The notes: generated from the letters alone by a model not told the origin. DNA of 64,000 nucleotides from Pseudomonas sp. HMWF032 (GCF_003060885.1 NZ_QAIG01000008.1:99904-163903), one strand, 5' to 3'. Shown: positions 45,734-55,155, counted from the first letter of the stretch. Numbers and translations: made by a program.

Positions 45734-46086
45734 TGCAAACCTCCCAGTTGTTTGCGTAGGCGGTTGATAGCGTTACTCAACTCAGTCAATTGTTGCTGGC
45801 TTTTCTCGGTTAGCAGCTGCGCTTCGGCCAGACGCGCATCCAGCTCAGCCTGCTCAGCCAAGAGCCGCGCCTGTTTAAAATCTTCGTCCTGCATGGCCAC
45901 TTGCGCCTGAGCGAACTTATCTTCAGCCTGGCGCAATGTTGCAGATTGCTCGACAGACAAGCCTACTGCTTTAGCTTGACTGAGTGCCTGCTCACTCAAG
46001 CGCAGTTGTTCATGCGGCGCGGGGTCGGTTGCGCAGGCGCTGAGCACGAGCGGCAGCAAAAATGCACAGATTCGTCTGGATATCAC
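45730..46086 (-). CDS. DUF4398 lipoprotein
   Basis: The 118-residue lipoprotein has lipobox LSAC (Cys18) after a basic start and hydrophobic core, then a helical coiled-coil-prone stretch (EQLRLSEQALSQAKAVGLSVEQSATLRQAEDKFAQAQVAM...). It overlaps the OmpA-like gene by four bases (ATGA), indicating coupled translation. The pair DUF4398 plus DUF4398-OmpA recurs in Pseudomonas. Function probably cell-envelope integrity. Confidence 0.9.
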   Translation of the reverse strand: MISRRICAFLLPLVLSACATDPAPHEQLRLSEQALSQAKAVGLSVEQSATLRQAEDKFAQAQVAMQDEDFKQARLLAEQAELDARLAEAQLLTEKSQQQLTELSNAINRLRKQLGGLQ

Positions 46087-46095
46087 AGAAATTAC

Positions 46096-46932
46096 CTACT
46101 CTTCTTGAGTCGCATAGGCTGGACTGAGCTGTTGCTCTTTCCAACGCTGCAGATTGCGTTGCAACAAGACCTCAGGCAAGCCGGCGGCAACGGCCTCGGT
46201 CATTTTCTTGGCAAGCATGCCGCGTAACCAAGCATCATTACAGGCCGAATTGTGTGACAGCGTAAGGTGCAGGCCTTCACTGGATATAGGCGGATCAAGG
46301 ACCAACAGATCATCCTGAATAGCCAATGACTCTGCTACAGCCTGGCCTGGGTAACGCTCATAAAGCACATAGTCAGTACGCCCGAGAAGTAGCTTCTGGA
46401 AAGCCTGGGTCAAGCTGGATACACCTTCCAGGCTCAGATTGTCTTTTGCATAGGTATCAAAATGCTGACCAAAACTGTTGTTGAGCAGCGTATCACCCAA
46501 GCGGCTACGCAGATCCTCCCAGCCAGCATAGGGAAACTCTGCACCACGGTGCACCCACACCACACTGGGTGTGTTTAAAAACGGTGGATGCACATAGTCC
46601 ATACTCTCTAAGCGGGCCAAAGTCAGGAATGCACCAGCAATCAGGTCCACACGCCCGGTTCTGACTTCATCCTGTGCCCGCGACCACGGTCCGGTATAGA
46701 TGATGTCCACCCCCACCCCCAACTCTTGGGCAAGGTGTTTAAGCAAGTCGGCATTGGCACCGATCAGCTGCTGAGGATTTTGCGGATCACGCCACAGATA
46801 GGGCGGATACTCAGGATTTCCGGTCGCAACCAAACGCTCACACTTACCTGCAGCCGCTGCAAAAACGGGCAACAGCAGACCAAGCAGCAATAGAAATGAT
46901 TTAACAAAACCACGCTCAAACATTGGCAACAT
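46096..46932 (-). CDS. Periplasmic substrate-binding protein (SBP_bac_3)
   Basis: The 278-residue protein has a signal peptide (about 1-27, KSFLLLLGLLLPVFAAAAG) and a type 3 solute-binding domain: TGNPEYPPYLWRDPQNPQQLIGANADLLKHLAQELGV, GRVDLIAGAFLTLARLESMDYVHPPF, and DYVLYERYPGQAVAESL. It lacks transporter genes next to it, so it may feed a distant ABC permease or act as a sensor. Starts at ATG 46932 or 46923 are both possible. Ligand unknown. Confidence 0.88.
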   Translation of the reverse strand: MLPMFERGFVKSFLLLLGLLLPVFAAAAGKCERLVATGNPEYPPYLWRDPQNPQQLIGANADLLKHLAQELGVGVDIIYTGPWSRAQDEVRTGRVDLIAGAFLTLARLESMDYVHPPFLNTPSVVWVHRGAEFPYAGWEDLRSRLGDTLLNNSFGQHFDTYAKDNLSLEGVSSLTQAFQKLLLGRTDYVLYERYPGQAVAESLAIQDDLLVLDPPISSEGLHLTLSHNSACNDAWLRGMLAKKMTEAVAAGLPEVLLQRNLQRWKEQQLSPAYATQEE

Positions 46933-47034
46933 CTCGATTTAACCTAGGATGGGCGACTGCGAGCGCAGATCGGATAACAGCAGCAACATGCTAGCTTAAT
47001 ACGCACTAATACCAATTCGCGATAAAGGCTTGCC

Positions 47035-48027
47035 ATGAAAAAACTCATTGCAGGATTAGCGCTGATACTCATCGGGAGTACTGCGCTGCTTTACCTGTCA
47101 CCTGCCGCCCAGCTGGCAAGCCTGCAGCTGATCGAACGGCAACGCGCCGGACTCAGCCTCAAACAGATCAGCGTGAACAATCTTAACATTCATTACTACG
47201 AAGGCGGCCCGCGCAATGCACAAACCATCCTGATGGTGCACGGCTTTGCCGCCAACAAAGACAACTGGCTGCGCTTTGCCCGCCATTTCAGCCAGGATTA
47301 TCGAGTGATAGCACTCGACCTGCCGGGTTTCGGCACCAGCGAAAAACCTGCTGGCAGCTACGATGTAGGCACCCAAGCCGAGCACATGGCCAGCGTGATT
47401 GATGCGCTGGGAATTGAGCAGCTGCACCTGATCGGCAATTCCATGGGCGGGCATATCAACGCACTCTATGCCGCGCGCTATCCACATAGAACCCGTTCTC
47501 TGGCATTACTCAACAACGCCGGTATCACGTCGCCGCAGCCCAGCGAACTGATGCAACTACTGCAGCGCGGGGAACCCAATCCACTGGTGGTGAAAAGCCC
47601 CGAGGACTTTCAGCGCCTGCTGCAGTTCATCTTCGTACAACCGCCCTACTTGCCAGAATCGCTCAAGGGCTATTTCGCCGAGCAGGCCATCGCCAATAGC
47701 GCGCACTACGACCAAGTGTTTGCCCACTTGATCGACCGCTACATTCCGCTGGAACCGGTGCTGCCGAAGATCCAGGCACCGACGCTGATCATCTGGGGCG
47801 CAGAAGATCGGGTGCTCGATGTCTCCAGCATTGATGTCATGCGCCCGCTGTTGCGTGATCCTCGCGTAGTGACCCTCGCAGATACCGGCCATGCACCGAT
47901 GATCGAGCGTCCACAGCTGACCGCACAACACTACCGGGACTTTCTGCAGAGCCTGCACAACTCACGAAGTGAATCAGGCCGCGGCAACAACCAAGAACAC
48001 GTAGGCATAAAAAAACCCGCTCAGTGA
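47035..48027 (+). CDS. plaF: Membrane-anchored alpha/beta hydrolase, PlaF-like phospholipase
   Basis: The 330-residue protein has one N-terminal transmembrane helix (about 4-24) and a juxtamembrane helix, then an alpha/beta hydrolase with nucleophile Ser136 in GNSMGG, acid in WGAEDRVLD and His in DTGHAPM. This layout and its place beside etfA match P. aeruginosa PlaF (PA2949), an inner-membrane phospholipase A that remodels membrane lipids. The stop codon lies inside the loop of the terminator that follows. The C-terminal tail (about 310-330) is not expected to be folded. Confidence 0.85.
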   Translation: MKKLIAGLALILIGSTALLYLSPAAQLASLQLIERQRAGLSLKQISVNNLNIHYYEGGPRNAQTILMVHGFAANKDNWLRFARHFSQDYRVIALDLPGFGTSEKPAGSYDVGTQAEHMASVIDALGIEQLHLIGNSMGGHINALYAARYPHRTRSLALLNNAGITSPQPSELMQLLQRGEPNPLVVKSPEDFQRLLQFIFVQPPYLPESLKGYFAEQAIANSAHYDQVFAHLIDRYIPLEPVLPKIQAPTLIIWGAEDRVLDVSSIDVMRPLLRDPRVVTLADTGHAPMIERPQLTAQHYRDFLQSLHNSRSESGRGNNQEHVGIKKPAQ

Positions 48028-48038
48028 GCGGGTTTTTT
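48010..48038. terminator. Bidirectional terminator between plaF and etfA, overlapping the plaF stop
   Basis: AAAAAACCCGCT and AGCGGGTTTTTT form a perfect 12-bp stem with a 5-base loop. The plaF stop codon TGA (48025-48027) lies in loop and stem. It also terminates etfA, which ends at 48056 on the minus strand. Confidence 0.9.
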
Positions 48039-48055
48039 CTGGACGGGAAACCGGC

Positions 48056-48985
48056 TTAAACCAGTTTCTCCAGCTCAGGGACAGCTTCGAACAGATCAGC
48101 AACCAGGCCGTAATCAGCCACCTGGAAGATAGGCGCTTCTTCGTCCTTGTTGATCGCAACGATCACTTTGGAATCTTTCATACCGGCCAGGTGCTGGATC
48201 GCGCCGGAGATACCGACAGCAATGTACAGCTGCGGTGCAACGATCTTGCCGGTCTGGCCGACCTGCATGTCGTTGGGTACGAAACCGGCGTCAACGGCAG
48301 CGCGCGAAGCGCCCACGCCTGCGCCAAGCTTGTCAGCCAGCGCGTAAAGATGCTTGAAGTTGTCGCCGTTCTGCATACCACGACCGCCGGAAACGACGAT
48401 TTTGGCAGCGGTCAGTTCTGGACGATCGGACTTGGCCAGTTCTTCACCAACGAAGGTCGATTTGCCAGCGTCAGCGGCGCCGCCGACTGCTTCAATAGCA
48501 GCAGAACCGCCTTCAGCAGCAACAGGATCAAAACCAGTGGCACGCACGGTGATGACTTTAACGGCAGCGGAAGACTGCACGGTGGCAATGGCGTTACCAG
48601 CGTAGATCGGACGCTTGAAGGTATCAGCGCTTTCAACAGCGATGATTTCCGAGATCTGATCAACATCCAGCGCAGCAGCAACGCGCGGCAGAATGTTCTT
48701 ACCGTTGCTGGTGGCAGCAGCCAGGATGTGGCTGTAACCCTTGCCCAACTCAGCTACCAGCGGCGCAACGTTTTCCGGCAGCTGGTGAGCGAAGGCTGCG
48801 TTGTCAGCAACCAACACTTTAGCAACGCCAGCAATTTTGGCAGCGGCATCAGCGGCAGCGCCGCAAGCGGAACCTGCAACCAGAACGTGGATGTCACCAC
48901 CGATCTTCGCAGCAGCGGCAACAGTGTTCAGCGTGGCAGGAGCCAGAGCGGCATTGGTGTGTTCAGCGATAACCAGGATAGTCAT
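48056..48985 (-). CDS. etfA: Electron transfer flavoprotein alpha subunit
   Basis: The 309-residue protein binds FAD in its C-terminal half: [77 protein letters not shown] is the family signature. With EtfB it accepts electrons from acyl-CoA and other dehydrogenases and passes them to ETF-QO. It begins directly before the etfB stop (spacing 0), with ETF-QO encoded divergently. Terminator shared with plaF. Confidence 0.97.
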   Translation of the reverse strand: MTILVIAEHTNAALAPATLNTVAAAAKIGGDIHVLVAGSACGAAADAAAKIAGVAKVLVADNAAFAHQLPENVAPLVAELGKGYSHILAAATSNGKNILPRVAAALDVDQISEIIAVESADTFKRPIYAGNAIATVQSSAAVKVITVRATGFDPVAAEGGSAAIEAVGGAADAGKSTFVGEELAKSDRPELTAAKIVVSGGRGMQNGDNFKHLYALADKLGAGVGASRAAVDAGFVPNDMQVGQTGKIVAPQLYIAVGISGAIQHLAGMKDSKVIVAINKDEEAPIFQVADYGLVADLFEAVPELEKLV

Positions 48986-49735
48986 TTAGATTACCTTCGC
49001 CTCGTTCTTCAGTTTCTCGACCAGTTCAGCCACAGACTTGACCTTGATACCAGCGCTGCGGGTAGCAGGCGCTTCGACTTTCAGAGTCTTGACGGTAGAA
49101 GCGGTAGAAACGCCCAGATCAGCCGGAGTAACGGTTTCCAGCGGCTTCTTCTTGGCTTTCATGATGTTCGGCAGCGACGCATAACGCGGCTCGTTCAGAC
49201 GCAGGTCGGTGGTCACGATAGCTGGCAGGCTCAGTGCAACAGTTTGCAGGCCGCCGTCGATTTCACGGGTTACGTTGACCTTGTCGCCCGCCACTTCAAC
49301 CTTGGAAGCGAAGGTACCCTGGCCGAAGCCAGTCAGCGCGCCCAGCATCTGGCCGGTCTGGTTGTTGTCGCTGTCGATTGCTTGTTTGCCCATGATCACC
49401 AATTGAGGCTGCTCTTTATCAACAACAGCCTTGAGCAGTTTGGCCACAGCCAGCGAGTTCAGCTCGTCGGCCGACTCAACCAGGATGGCACGGTCAGCAC
49501 CCAGCGCCAGCGCGGTACGCAGCTGCTCTTGAGCAGTGGCCGGGCCGATGGTGACGACAACGATCTCGCTCGCCACGCCTTTCTCTTTCAGGCGTACAGC
49601 TTCTTCCACGGCGATTTCGCAGAAAGGGTTCATCGACATCTTGACGTTGGCAAGATCAACGCCGCTGTTGTCCGCTTTGACGCGAACTTTGACGTTGTAG
49701 TCGACCACTCGTTTGACAGCTACAAGAACCTTCAT
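48986..49735 (-). CDS. etfB: Electron transfer flavoprotein beta subunit
   Basis: The 249-residue protein is the AMP-binding subunit: [52 protein letters not shown] at the start, [54 protein letters not shown] later. The ATG at 49735 follows GAGGAATCC. It is first in etfBA and divergent from ETF-QO across a PsrA-type site. A role in fatty-acid and amino-acid oxidation is well established for the family. Confidence 0.97.
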   Translation of the reverse strand: MKVLVAVKRVVDYNVKVRVKADNSGVDLANVKMSMNPFCEIAVEEAVRLKEKGVASEIVVVTIGPATAQEQLRTALALGADRAILVESADELNSLAVAKLLKAVVDKEQPQLVIMGKQAIDSDNNQTGQMLGALTGFGQGTFASKVEVAGDKVNVTREIDGGLQTVALSLPAIVTTDLRLNEPRYASLPNIMKAKKKPLETVTPADLGVSTASTVKTLKVEAPATRSAGIKVKSVAELVEKLKNEAKVI

Positions 49736-49939
49736 GGATTCCTCGTTACTCTCCGGTGAATAAGAATGTCGCCAGAAGCGAACATGGCGGGAACTGCAGA
49801 CCGGCCGGAACCGGGAGTCGACCAATAACGGCAGACACAAAACCGCCCGTATCTTGACCGCACGACCTAGACTGGTCAATACAACGAAGCGGCCAATCGT
49901 CAGCGATGTAGTAAGATTCTAACAGCCCTACAGAAAATT

Positions 49940-49953
49940 CAAACAAACGTTTG
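49940..49953. promoter_or_regulatory. PsrA-type operator in the etfBA/ETF-QO promoter region
   Basis: CAAAC-AAAC-GTTTG matches the published PsrA motif (C/G)AAAC-N2-4-GTTT(G/C) with N4. It lies in the 320-base gap between etfB and the ETF-QO gene, which otherwise holds both promoters and shows no gene. PsrA is a fatty-acid-sensing TetR repressor; ETF genes are reported PsrA targets in P. aeruginosa as far as I recall. Binding here is inferred. Confidence 0.6.
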
Positions 49954-50055
49954 TATTGGCCCATCCGAAGGGTCTGGATATAATGCGCCAGCATCGCTCA
50001 CGGAACGAGCTCGATTGCCAAATAAAATTAGAGAGCCCTGAGTAGGAGATAGCCT

Positions 50056-51720
50056 GTGGAACGCGAATTTATGGAATTCGACGTCGTCATCGTCGGCGCC
50101 GGCCCAGCTGGTTTGTCCGCCGCCTGCCGACTGAAGCAGAAAGCCGCCGACGCCGGCAAAGAAATCAGCGTCTGCGTGGTCGAAAAAGGCTCCGAAGTCG
50201 GCGCGCACATTCTGTCCGGCGCAGTGTTTGAACCACGCGCATTGAATGAACTGTTCCCAGACTGGAAAGAGCTCGGCGCCCCGCTGAACACTCCAGTCAA
50301 GCGCGACGATATTTATGTTCTCAAGAATGCCGAGAAAGCCACCAAGGTTCCGGACTTCTTCGTGCCCAAGACCATGCACAACCATGGCAACTACATCATT
50401 TCCCTGGGTAATCTGTGCCGCTGGCTGGCGCAACAGGCCGAGAATCTCGGTGTAGAAATCTACCCAGGCTTCGCCGCTCAGGAAGCACTGATCAACGAAG
50501 AAGGCGCGGTCTACGGCATTCTCACTGGCGATCTGGGTGTGGACCGCGAAGGTCACCCGAAAGAGGGTTACTACACCCCAGGCATGGAACTGCGCGCCAA
50601 GTACACCCTGTTCGCCGAAGGTTGCCGCGGCCATATCGGCAAACAACTGATCAAGAAATTCAACCTCGACTCCGAAGCCGATGCTCAGCACTACGGCATC
50701 GGCATCAAGGAAATCTGGGACATCGACCCAGCCAAGCACGAACAAGGCCTGGTAGTTCATACCGCCGGCTGGCCGCTGGATATCGTTGCCAGCGAAAACA
50801 CTGGCGGCTCCTTCCTCTATCACCTGGAAAACAACCAAGTGGTAGTCGGCCTGATCGTCGACCTGTCGTACAGCAACCCACACCTGTCGCCGTTCGATGA
50901 GTTCCAGCGCTACAAGCATCACCCGGTGATCGCCCAGTACCTGGAAGGCGGCAAGCGCGTCGCTTACGGTGCTCGCGCCATCTGCAAAGGCGGCCTCAAC
51001 TCGCTGCCGAAGATGGTCTTCAACGGCGGCGCCCTGATCGGTTGCGACCTCGGCACCCTGAACTTCGCCAAGATCAAGGGCAGCCACACTGCCATGAAAT
51101 CCGGCATGCTCGCTGCTGACGCTGTAGCTGACGCGCTGTTTGCAGGCAAGGAAGGCGGCGACCAGCTGACCGGCTATGTCGACGCATTCAAAGCCAGCTG
51201 GCTGTACGACGAGCTGTTCCGCAGCCGTAACTTCGGCCCAGCGCTGCACAAGTTTGGCCCGCTGGTTGGCGGCGGCTTCAACTGGCTCGACCAGAACATC
51301 TTCGGCGGCAAGATTCCGTTCACCCTGCACGACACCAAGCCGGATTACGCCTGCCTGAAGCCGGCAGCAGACGCTCAGAAGATCAGCTACCCGAAACCCG
51401 ATGGCAAGCTCAGCTTCGACAAGCTCAGCTCGGTATTCCTCTCCAACACCAACCATGAAGAGGAACAACCTTGCCACCTGAAGCTCACTGACCCGAGCAT
51501 TCCGCTGAGCAAGAACCTGCCGCTATACGACGAGCCCGCGCAGCGTTACTGCCCGGCCGGCGTGTACGAGGTTGTGACCAAGGAAGACGGCGAGCAGAAG
51601 TTCCAGATCAACGCGCAGAACTGCGTGCACTGCAAAACCTGTGACATCAAGGATCCCGCCCAGAACATCACCTGGGTGGCCCCTGAAGGCACAGGCGGGC
51701 CTAACTACCCCAATATGTAA
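50056..51720 (+). CDS. Electron transfer flavoprotein-ubiquinone oxidoreductase
   Basis: The 554-residue membrane-associated enzyme passes electrons from ETF to ubiquinone. FAD motif VVIVGAGPAGLSAACRLKQ is at the start, the central FAD/quinone domain includes KGGLNSLPKMVFNGGALIGCDLGTLNFAKIKGSHTAMKSGMLAAD, and the C-terminal 4Fe-4S ligands are in CPAGVYEV and NAQNCVHCKTCDIKDP. The GTG at 50056 has GGAG eight bases upstream and gives the usual MEREFMEFDVV start. Divergent from etfBA. Confidence 0.97.
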   Translation: MEREFMEFDVVIVGAGPAGLSAACRLKQKAADAGKEISVCVVEKGSEVGAHILSGAVFEPRALNELFPDWKELGAPLNTPVKRDDIYVLKNAEKATKVPDFFVPKTMHNHGNYIISLGNLCRWLAQQAENLGVEIYPGFAAQEALINEEGAVYGILTGDLGVDREGHPKEGYYTPGMELRAKYTLFAEGCRGHIGKQLIKKFNLDSEADAQHYGIGIKEIWDIDPAKHEQGLVVHTAGWPLDIVASENTGGSFLYHLENNQVVVGLIVDLSYSNPHLSPFDEFQRYKHHPVIAQYLEGGKRVAYGARAICKGGLNSLPKMVFNGGALIGCDLGTLNFAKIKGSHTAMKSGMLAADAVADALFAGKEGGDQLTGYVDAFKASWLYDELFRSRNFGPALHKFGPLVGGGFNWLDQNIFGGKIPFTLHDTKPDYACLKPAADAQKISYPKPDGKLSFDKLSSVFLSNTNHEEEQPCHLKLTDPSIPLSKNLPLYDEPAQRYCPAGVYEVVTKEDGEQKFQINAQNCVHCKTCDIKDPAQNITWVAPEGTGGPNYPNM

Positions 51721-51725
51721 GACGC

Positions 51726-51753
51726 AAAAAAGGCTCCCTCGGGAGCCTTTTTT
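51726..51753 (+). terminator. Intrinsic terminator of the ETF-QO gene
   Basis: AAAAAAGGCTCCC and GGGAGCCTTTTTT form a 13-base stem with a tight loop and T-tract, six bases after the stop; it may also serve the convergent DUF1285 gene. Confidence 0.9.
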
Positions 51754-51788
51754 ATTGTGTTGATTACAACCCCTACCGAGAAAGCAGG

Positions 51789-52358
51789 TCAATCCGGCTG
51801 AGGACCGATGGGAAAAAACGCCCCACTGCTCCACACACCCAGCCAGGTCTTGCCATCAATTTCGCGCGGCACCGCCAGCTCGACCAGCTGATAAAACACA
51901 TTGCGATGGATCAACGCCTCAAGATTGCTGCGCACATGCACATAGGGCGCGGGCTCTCCGGTCAGAGCATCCAGCTCGACCCGAAGCGGATGCTCGCTGC
52001 CGGCGACCACTTCATCCTCGACATTGGTGACAAAACGCAGCACCTGCGCTTCACCTTCACCCCCCACCTGCAGGCTGACCGCAACAAAGGGTGCGTCATC
52101 CACCTGAATCCCGACCATCTCCACCGGTGTCACCAGCACGTATTTATCACCATCTCGGCGAATAATGGTGGAAAACAGCTTGACCATCGGTTTGCGGCCA
52201 ATTGGCGTGCCCATGTAGTACCAAGTGCCGTCGCGGGCGATGCGCATGTCGATATCGCCACAGAACGCTGGGTTCCACAGGTGCACCGGTGGCAACCCCT
52301 TGCCTTCGCCTTTGGGTATTTGCGCCAGCAGGTCGCCGGCCTTGCCTGAATCAGTCAT
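51789..52358 (-). CDS. DUF1285 domain protein
   Basis: The 189-residue protein matches DUF1285: [60 protein letters not shown] is the core. The start is ATG 52358; its upstream neighbour ends four bases away. The family has two tandem beta-rich domains and unknown function. It follows the DUF4823 lipoprotein gene on the same strand in the conserved Pseudomonas order beside ETF-QO. Confidence 0.92.
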   Translation of the reverse strand: MTDSGKAGDLLAQIPKGEGKGLPPVHLWNPAFCGDIDMRIARDGTWYYMGTPIGRKPMVKLFSTIIRRDGDKYVLVTPVEMVGIQVDDAPFVAVSLQVGGEGEAQVLRFVTNVEDEVVAGSEHPLRVELDALTGEPAPYVHVRSNLEALIHRNVFYQLVELAVPREIDGKTWLGVWSSGAFFPIGPQPD

Positions 52359-52361
52359 CAA

Positions 52362-52967
52362 TCAATGCCCCAATCCCAACAAACGCCGCGCATAATCCTG
52401 CAGCGCCGGACCGATCAGGTCCTCAGGCTTAGCATCATAAAACGTCAGAAAGCCTCCGCGGCTACGAATACGTGTGTTATCAACAAAATAGCGGGTATTG
52501 GTCTCGATCAGCATCAACTGAATAACCCCGCGATCAGTGCCCAGACGGTCCAGCGCCTCCTGATCTTCCCACTCCTCCACCGTGCCGATACGGTCATCGG
52601 CATAGGCGAAGCGGCTGTACAACAGGTAATGCGCACCCGCCTCGCGCGCCTCGGCCAGCGCCTCTTCCAGACCCAACGGCGCCTTGGCGCGACGCACCAT
52701 GGGGAAATACTCGATAAAGCCCTTGTAGGCTTCCTCAGCCACCACATTGGGCCGCGGATAGGCATCACCCGGCGGCACGAAGTGGCCTTGAGCGATATAA
52801 ATGAACGAATCGGCCTGCAAACGCCAAGGGCTGGCGCGGCGCGTCTGGCTGTGGTCGAGCACACCCACATCGCGCAATTGATAGATCGCCTCGTCCGCCA
52901 GATCACTGGCCTTCATGCAGCCGCTCAGCAGCAACACGCTCATTATCAACAACAGACTACGCATCAT
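52362..52967 (-). CDS. DUF4823 lipoprotein
   Basis: The 201-residue protein has a lipobox SGC after a short hydrophobic leader (MMRSLLLIMSVLLLSGC, Cys17) and matches DUF4823 (HFVPPGDAYPRPNVVAEEAYKGFIEYFPMVRRA and GAHYLLYSRFAYADDRIGTVEEWED). GAGGGGG lies just before the tandem ATGs at 52967/52964. Predicted outer-membrane lipoprotein, function unknown. Confidence 0.92.
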   Translation of the reverse strand: MMRSLLLIMSVLLLSGCMKASDLADEAIYQLRDVGVLDHSQTRRASPWRLQADSFIYIAQGHFVPPGDAYPRPNVVAEEAYKGFIEYFPMVRRAKAPLGLEEALAEAREAGAHYLLYSRFAYADDRIGTVEEWEDQEALDRLGTDRGVIQLMLIETNTRYFVDNTRIRSRGGFLTFYDAKPEDLIGPALQDYARRLLGLGH

Positions 52968-53077
52968 GCCCCCTCGCTGCCGGTGACAAAAAACCGGCGG
53001 ATAGCGCCTAGATGCAGATTTCACGCCACCTGCACGTTTCAGAGCCTGCATAGGATCTTGCATGCTAGAGCCATGCA

Positions 53078-53231
53078 AGGCGCTACGTTGGTAACAGCCT
53101 CCGGCTGGTCAAAATAGGCGTGGAAGCGGAGCGTACGAGCTGTACATGAGCATTACTCGTTTCACTCGCCCTTCGGGTCGCGCTGAAGCGCGTTCTTCGC
53201 CACAAGTGGCTTGCCTAGCCTTTTTTAACGC
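53078..53231 (-). repeat. Dispersed intergenic repeat, copy C (inverted)
   Basis: Third copy of the element seen at 10878 and 18336, on the opposite strand. The core GCGCGACCCGAAGGGCGAGTG and the end CCAGCCGGAGGCTGTTAC match, while its first hairpin is rewritten to GCCACTTGTGGC: the arms changed together, so pairing is kept. It lies between the DUF4823 promoter and the radical-SAM gene. Confidence 0.8.
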
Positions 53232-53267
53232 AGTAGGGGCGACGCTCAGCAGATCATAAGCAGGTTC

Positions 53268-54159
53268 TCAAAGGCCGCGCTGCCACTCCTGGCGCAGCCG
53301 TGCCTGCTGTGGCTGCTCGATAGCCTGTCGCACCTGAGCCAGCAGGCGCTGCTTGTCGCCCCCCAGAGTCCCCTTGAGCACCAGGTAATTGGAGGCATGA
53401 TCACTGCGGAATACCGTGTCGCGCAGTTCAAGACCGCTTAGCAAGCGCTCCACCTCGACAAACAACTGCTGCTGATTGAGCGCCTGAAAATCAGCAAAAC
53501 CCTCACGAAACCGCGCCTCACCCATAGGAAAACTCACCACCAGAGTCGAGAGAAATTCCGGCTGCGATTCATTCATCAGGCGCGCCGAGTTATCCGCATG
53601 CTGCTCACTCAAAGTCGTACCGCCCAGACCATTGAGGATCATCACCGAGCGGGTGATACCCGCCTGGCCGAGCTTGTCCAGCGCACTCAGGCTGGACTCA
53701 TAAGTTTCGCCTTTATTAACCCGCGCCAGCACCTCATCATCACCGGATTCGCAACCGACATACGCCATGCGCAGGCCGGCATCGGCCAGCTCCTTGAGTT
53801 CTTCTACAGATTTCTTGCGCAGATTGCGCGGCAGACAATAACTCGACACCCGCTCGACCTCCGGCATGTGCTCGCGAATCGCCTGCAGAATGGTCAGAAG
53901 ACGCCGCGTCGGCATCACCAGAGCATCACCATCGGCGAGAAACACCCGCTGTACGATCATCCGCTCGCCGGTCAGGCGAATCTCGTCGAGCACCTGCGCC
54001 TCATCGCGGGCGCGGAATTTCTTCTGTTCCTGAGGGTAACTAATCACAGAACGTGCACTTATTCCAAGAGCAACCATTGGTCACCGGCAGGATCAGCGAA
54101 TGGGCTTCGCTGGGCGGGCGGAACACCGGTTCGATATAGCTGATGGGGAAATCTTGCAT
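53268..54159 (-). pseudogene. Radical SAM protein, frameshifted after the Fe-S motif
   Basis: Reading begins at ATG 54159 as [20 protein letters not shown]..., runs through the cluster motif [10 protein letters not shown] (Cys30, 35, 38) and stops at TAG 54042-54040. The rest continues in another frame from YPQEQKKFRARDEAQVLDEIRLTGERMIVQRVFLADGDAL to the stop at 53268. The joined product would be about 296 residues, a full YgiQ-unlike B12-independent radical SAM protein. One extra base, or two missing, in the 19 bases after TGT explains it. Pseudogene or sequencing error. Confidence 0.85.
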
Positions 54160-54186
54160 GGTCTTCACTCAAGGCAGGTGGCGGTC

Positions 54187-55155
54187 TTAGCCGCCAATAA
54201 TCTTCATCACAGTCGCACCGCCAGAGAATGCCAGGTCCTGTTTGTCGCCCAGCGCCTTGACTAACAGGCCTTGCAACGCAGGCAACGCCTGGTGGCGCGG
54301 TTTTTCGAGCAAATCGCCCACATAGTGGCGATTACTCGATGACAGGCAACCATGCAGCCATCCGGTCGAGGACAGGCGCAGCCGCGAGCAGGTGCGGCAG
54401 AACGGCACGCTTTCATTGGCGATTACGCCGAAGTGGCCGACGCCGGGGATGGCGTAACGCAGCGCGGTGGCGTCCAGCGCAGCGTGGGCCTGGACATAGT
54501 CGTAGCGACTGCCGATCAGCGCCAGCAGTTCGGGCATGCCGACAAACTGGCGCTGAAAACCATTGCCGTCACGGGCCAGATGGCCCATGCGCATCAGCTC
54601 GATAAAGCGCAGCTCGAAGCCATTGGCCAGGCAGTAGTCGAGCAGCGGCAACACCTGATCGAGATTCTGCCCGCGCAACGGCACCATATTGACCTTGATC
54701 TGCATCCCCGCCGCCCGCGCCTGCTGCAGGCCATCGAGTACTGTCGCCAGATCGCCGCCACGGGCAATGGTGCGAAATGCCGCACCATCGAGGGTGTCCA
54801 GGGAAATATTCAAGCGGCGGATGCCACATTCCAGTAGCAGCGGCAGTTTGCGCGCCAGCAACTGGCCGTTGCTGGTCAGGCTGATATCGGCCAAACCGAG
54901 CTGGCTGACGCCGCGCAAAAAAGCCTCGAGCTTGGGGCTGACCAGCGGTTCGCCACCAGTTATGCGCAAGCGCTCGATACCGGCGGCTTCGATCAGGTAG
55001 GCCACGCCACGCAGCATGGTCTCGGCCGAGAGTTCGTCCTGAGCGGCCACCAGGCGCTTGCCATCGGGCACGCAGTAGGTGCAGGCATAGTTGCAGGCGG
55101 CGGTCAGGCTGACGCGCAGATTGCGAAAGCGCCGGCCCTGATGGTCAACGATCAT
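54187..55155 (-). CDS. moaA: GTP 3',8-cyclase MoaA
   Basis: The 322-residue radical SAM enzyme starts molybdenum-cofactor synthesis, turning GTP into 3',8-cyclo-7,8-dihydro-GTP. N-terminal cluster C21-x3-C25-x2-C28 is in CNYACTYC; the second cluster is in FCRTCSRLRLSSTGWLHGC, and the C-terminus ends in the required IGG (KIIGG). ITGGEPLV is also typical. The ATG at 55155 is chosen because it starts IVDHQGRRFRNLRVSLTAACNYAC. It lies 28 bases upstream of the frameshifted radical-SAM gene; no other moa gene is in the window. Confidence 0.95.
   Translation of the reverse strand: MIVDHQGRRFRNLRVSLTAACNYACTYCVPDGKRLVAAQDELSAETMLRGVAYLIEAAGIERLRITGGEPLVSPKLEAFLRGVSQLGLADISLTSNGQLLARKLPLLLECGIRRLNISLDTLDGAAFRTIARGGDLATVLDGLQQARAAGMQIKVNMVPLRGQNLDQVLPLLDYCLANGFELRFIELMRMGHLARDGNGFQRQFVGMPELLALIGSRYDYVQAHAALDATALRYAIPGVGHFGVIANESVPFCRTCSRLRLSSTGWLHGCLSSSNRHYVGDLLEKPRHQALPALQGLLVKALGDKQDLAFSGGATVMKIIGG

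Noticed and set aside
48191..49759. A 522-codon open frame on the plus strand opposite etfA/etfB
   Set aside because: It mirrors the conserved, well-identified etf genes; long antisense frames arise from the GC-rich third-codon bias, and the translation has no family-like features.
49939..51477. A 512-codon minus-strand frame opposite the ETF-QO gene
   Set aside because: Same antisense artefact; it covers the certain ETF-QO gene and the PsrA-type site and has no ribosome site.
54030..54060. Programmed +1 frameshift in the radical SAM gene
   Set aside because: The site GAT-TAG-T has a stop codon but no slippery run or good re-pairing of the Asp tRNA, nor an upstream Shine-Dalgarno-like stimulator; mutation or read error is simpler.
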